DNA of 34,728 bases from Massilia sp. HP4 (lineage in GTDB: Bacteria; Pseudomonadota; Gammaproteobacteria; Burkholderiales; Burkholderiaceae_D). Every line of letters starts with the position of its first letter. Within the stretch, counting starts at the first letter, position 1. Positions 32,943-34,728 of the stretch are shown piece after piece. Location: contig NZ_STGG01000015.1 of NCBI RefSeq assembly GCF_005222695.1, forward strand, positions 1 through 34,728, written 5' to 3'. The notes under the pieces are model-generated. The model saw only the letters and a list, made by a program, of their open reading frames with translations. It did not search any database and had not been told where the DNA came from. The translations under genes and the position numbers were made by a program.

Positions 32943-33481
32943 TCGAGTCCTGTTGATGGCCTCTTTCGCATCCGGATTAATGTTTGGAATGAATCATGAT
33001 TACTCAGTCAAGTTGTCATTTTCTCAACGACAAGCTTGGCTAAGCGATACATTGCCATTCTAGTCACCACCGTTAATCGGTTTGCGTTCGCGCGAGTTTC
33101 AAAATTACAAGAATACCATAAGGAAACGGTGCAATGGCTTAGTGTGCGAAATAACTACGGCACTTTCGTAAGTCCCGCGTGGTTCGCACGGGTAAAGGTG
33201 CGCCCAACACCTCATGAAGGGCGCTTACCACCGAAGTGCAGCCGCTGAATGATGGCAATGATGCAATAAAATAGATCAGATAGGGGTGTCGAATTATTAA
33301 TTAAGTGGGGATTACAGGGCCGGTATTGAGTAGCAACGCAACTGGACCAACTGGACCATTTCTACTCTGACACGTTCACCACACACACACGTCAAAAAAT
33401 TTTCAGCCACATATCACTCTAGTGAGACAGGAAGGAATCTGCCTGCTCGTCAGTTTTTATTCACACTTATTGGAGATGAAC
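32943..33481. promoter_or_regulatory. AT-rich gene-free region, probable control region of the defence operon
   Basis: Promoters for the leftward Res-to-helicase operon and the rightward zinc-ribbon gene should lie here. On the minus strand TTGACT near 33007 is a possible -35, but I see no convincing -10 at the right distance. It contains the tandem 9-mer at 33340-33357 and a dyad TCACT-CT-AGTGA at 33414-33425. The plus-strand ORF at 33036-33248 has no family resemblance. Confidence 0.4.
33340..33357. repeat. Tandem 9-bp repeat AACTGGACC x2
   Basis: Two perfect adjacent copies of AACTGGACC, followed by a further A. Short tandem repeats in control regions of islands can bind a regulator or replication protein; none is assigned here. 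Confidence 0.6.
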
Positions 33482-33650
33482 GTGAACGGACAAAACCCTT
33501 CGGTAATCGAAAATGGCCTCCACCCCTCAGCCACTTGCCCCAATTGCCGGAGCAACCGCGTCTATCAGAAGAACCAAGGACGCCGTTTTGGCGGTGCTGT
33601 AGGGACGGTTGCTGGTGCTAGTGTTGGTCTTTCTGGCGTTGCTGCCGGAC
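33482..33650 (+). pseudogene. Truncated zinc-ribbon, glycine-rich protein
   Basis: The reading frame begins with NGQNPSVIENGLHPSATCPN and has a C-PN-C zinc knuckle, then GRRFGGAVGTVAGASVGLSG, the start of a Gly/Ala-rich hydrophobic region. GTG 33482 fits best as the start, as GGAG lies six bases upstream; ATG 33476 sits directly on that site. After about residue 56 the family character stops: the frame continues to 33817 only through DNA that is the antisense of a DUF3987-like gene. The 3' part of this gene has therefore been lost in a rearrangement. The second Cys pair expected further on is missing. Confidence 0.65.
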
Positions 33651-33862
33651 CCAGAGACTGCCACGGTGTAAAGCAAACAAGGGCTAGGCTCGCAATTGGG
33701 CCTCGCAACATCCACTTCTCCTTGGCAAGCAAGGGAGGCGACTCCCAGGACCAAGGGCGCGGCCAACTCTGCTTGAACACTAGAGTTTGCGCAGAGTTCC
33801 TTGACTGTGGCTGCTAACAAAGGTGGCAAGGCATTAACCGGATATGGACGTTTGTAGTTCAT
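33650..33862 (-). pseudogene. Truncated DUF3987-like primase/helicase gene (N-terminus only)
   Basis: From ATG 33862 the minus strand encodes YPVNALPPLLAATVKEL and LVLGVASLACQGEVDVARP, the typical N-terminus of DUF3987 proteins found in phage satellites and islands. After LLYTVAVSG the ATP-binding part expected next (SGERK-type) is absent, and the frame runs on only to 33527 through DNA belonging to the opposing gene. Full-length relatives have several hundred residues. The ATG overlaps the AlpA stop (ATGA), the usual linkage of these two genes, so the truncation is a later deletion. Confidence 0.65.
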
Positions 33863-34188
33863 GCCGACTCCAAGTTTTTGCAAGGCTGCGCCTGGATGCG
33901 TTCAGCCGCCTTCAGGTTCTTTTGAGCTTTGAGAGATCTGCTGCTCTTCTGTTGTTCTTCTTTGTCTTCACGGCTCAGTTTAACCCGCGCTTCGAGCCAG
34001 CCTTGAACTTCATGCTCCAACCAGCCAACGGCCGAAGCTCCCAAACGAATCTGCTTCGGAAACGTAGGATCATAGCTAGAGGACTTAGGATCGAGCATTG
34101 CGTAGATCTGCGCGGACGACAGTCCAATGCGCGAACACAGTTCGCGCTTCCGCAAGATCGTAAAGATATTCAGGAACGAATCGTACAT
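33859..34188 (-). CDS. AlpA-family island regulator
   Basis: The 109-residue protein has a helix-turn-helix of the AlpA/excisionase type at residues about 12-68 (RKRELCSRIGLSSAQIYAML, then FPKQIRLGASAVGWLEHEVQGWL), followed by a charged Lys/Gln-rich tail. AlpA proteins activate integrase genes or act in excision of islands. AAGGAG lies seven bases before the ATG. It appears intact, unlike its neighbours. It is normally encoded close to an integrase; none is in this window, so one may lie beyond the right edge or be lost. Confidence 0.85.
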   Translation of the reverse strand: MYDSFLNIFTILRKRELCSRIGLSSAQIYAMLDPKSSSYDPTFPKQIRLGASAVGWLEHEVQGWLEARVKLSREDKEEQQKSSRSLKAQKNLKAAERIQAQPCKNLESA

Positions 34189-34260
34189 GTGTGGAACTCC
34201 TTACATTGGGTTAGACAATGAAGCCAAGCGTAAGCAGTTCACCTTTGAACAGATAGACTG

Positions 34261-34293
34261 CGAGCTAGCTGAAGCACTACCTCAGCTAGCTCG
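34261..34293. repeat. 12-bp perfect inverted repeat upstream of alpA
   Basis: CGAGCTAGCTGA and TCAGCTAGCTCG enclose nine bases. On the plus strand a run of seven T begins seven bases later, which is somewhat far for a terminator. On the minus strand it lies between the upstream gene remnant and alpA, 73 bp from the alpA start, so an operator or attenuator is possible. Confidence 0.5.
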
Positions 34294-34353
34294 GATATAG
34301 TTTTTTTATCAACTCCTCTTGCAATTTCTCGATTGTAGAACGCTGTGACAGAG

Positions 34354-34632
34354 TTAGGTATCTGAAGGCAGATTCCGCGACCAAGTGCTCAAGTTATTGA
34401 AGAGCTCGGGAGCATCGGGCATTTCACCCAACCAGTCGTAGACTGTCTGTTGAGCTCCAGAATAGGTGTCCTTCAGCTTCTGCCTGCCAGCCTTGGCGGA
34501 AAACGCTATGACCTTATCCTTGATCGCTAGCGCAGCGGCTCGACGAGATTTCCAGCGCCCTGGTGGACATTCTGTGCGCGCAAGTCGAAATGCCTCGTTC
34601 TTTGTCTCGGCTAAGTGTCGAGTCCCGTTTGA
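34354..34632 (-). pseudogene. 5'-truncated gene of unknown function
   Basis: The minus strand is open for 92 codons from just after a TGA (34633-34635) to a TAA at 34354, but it contains no start codon before an internal Met far into the frame. The sequence (ETKNEAFRLARTECPPGRWK ... QQTVYDWLGEMPDAPELFN) has normal protein composition and appears to be the C-terminal part of a protein I do not recognise. The C-terminus of a transposase overlaps its upstream end, so insertion of the element probably removed its 5' part. Confidence 0.5.
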
Positions 34633-34728
34633 TCATAAACGCGTTTAACGAATAACTCAGGTCGCTTCTGTTGCCATTCCTTGAGCGCGAGGACGGGCGT
34701 TTTGCTGCCGATGGCGCGTTGCGGAATA
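34611..34728 (-). mobile_element. C-terminus of a DDE transposase (IS481/IS3-like), runs off the right edge
   Basis: The last 38 codons before a TAG at 34611 read IPQRAIGSKTPVLALKEWQQ and then KRPELFVKRVYDQTGLDT. The pattern P-x-x-A-x-x-x-x-TP-x-x-AL-x-x-W followed by a basic tail is typical of the C-terminal end of IS481- and IS3-type integrase-core transposases. The catalytic core would lie beyond the window. Terminal inverted repeats could not be identified with confidence; the element must end close to 34611-34632. Confidence 0.65.

Noticed and set aside
33036..33248. Plus-strand ORF of 70 codons
   Set aside because: TTG start, no ribosome-binding site, no recognisable family, and it lies in the presumed control region.
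34466..34648. Plus-strand ORF of 60 codons near the right edge
   Set aside because: It is antisense to the better supported gene remnant and transposase end on the minus strand.
1..34728. CRISPR arrays and tRNA genes
   Set aside because: No regularly spaced repeats of CRISPR length and no complete tRNA fold were found on either strand by eye.

Overview
The GC-rich, tightly packed left part of the window looks like the chromosome of a betaproteobacterium of the Oxalobacteraceae (Massilia / Duganella / Janthinobacterium type). This is inferred from the rRNA leader, the 5S sequence and the gene types; no database search was possible. Positions 1-212 are the promoter and leader of an rRNA operon on the minus strand whose 16S gene must lie just beyond the left edge. 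A solitary 5S rRNA gene with its own terminator sits 4.5 kb upstream on the same strand (4714-4828).

Host region, 224-18593: a LysR regulator divergent from an aldo/keto reductase; a PvdQ-like lipoprotein acylase; a B12-binding radical SAM protein; a five-gene lipid-transport-like operon (STAS-MlaE permease, ABC ATPase, MCE/MlaD protein, auxiliary lipoprotein, VanZ protein); a 2Fe-2S thioredoxin-fold protein and an alpha/beta hydrolase; a D,D-carboxypeptidase with a clear terminator; a YdhF-like aldo/keto reductase followed by a CsoR-family regulator that lacks most metal ligands; a CDP-alcohol phosphatidyltransferase; a CAP-domain lipoprotein overlapping an Hpt-domain gene; a small zinc-ribbon protein; and a DUF1439-type lipoprotein.

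From about 18.6 kb to the right edge base composition drops visibly, intergenic DNA becomes AT-rich, and the genes are those of a defence island. At the left is a two-gene Septu-like pair (PtuA ATPase, PtuB HNH nuclease) flanked by two near-identical 17-bp repeats and bordered by a perfect 30-bp palindrome. To its right, 21496-32942 on the minus strand, six genes run head to tail with a 1-nt gap or overlaps at every junction: a type III-like restriction helicase-nuclease (Res), its methyltransferase (Mod), an Mrr-like nuclease effector, a small ABC-3C middle component, a Rad50/SMC-like ABC ATPase with a zinc-hook-like CxxC, and an SF1 helicase carrying an N-terminal RelE/ParE-like domain. The layout suggests that restriction-modification, the ABC three-component module and a toxin-helicase fusion are made together as one unit. 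This is the best candidate for an undescribed composite system.

The right end (33.4-34.7 kb) is island debris: a truncated zinc-ribbon gene joined tail to tail with a truncated DUF3987 primase/helicase-like gene, an intact AlpA-type regulator, a 5'-truncated gene and the C-terminus of a DDE transposase running off the edge. No integrase, tRNA gene or CRISPR array was found in the window.
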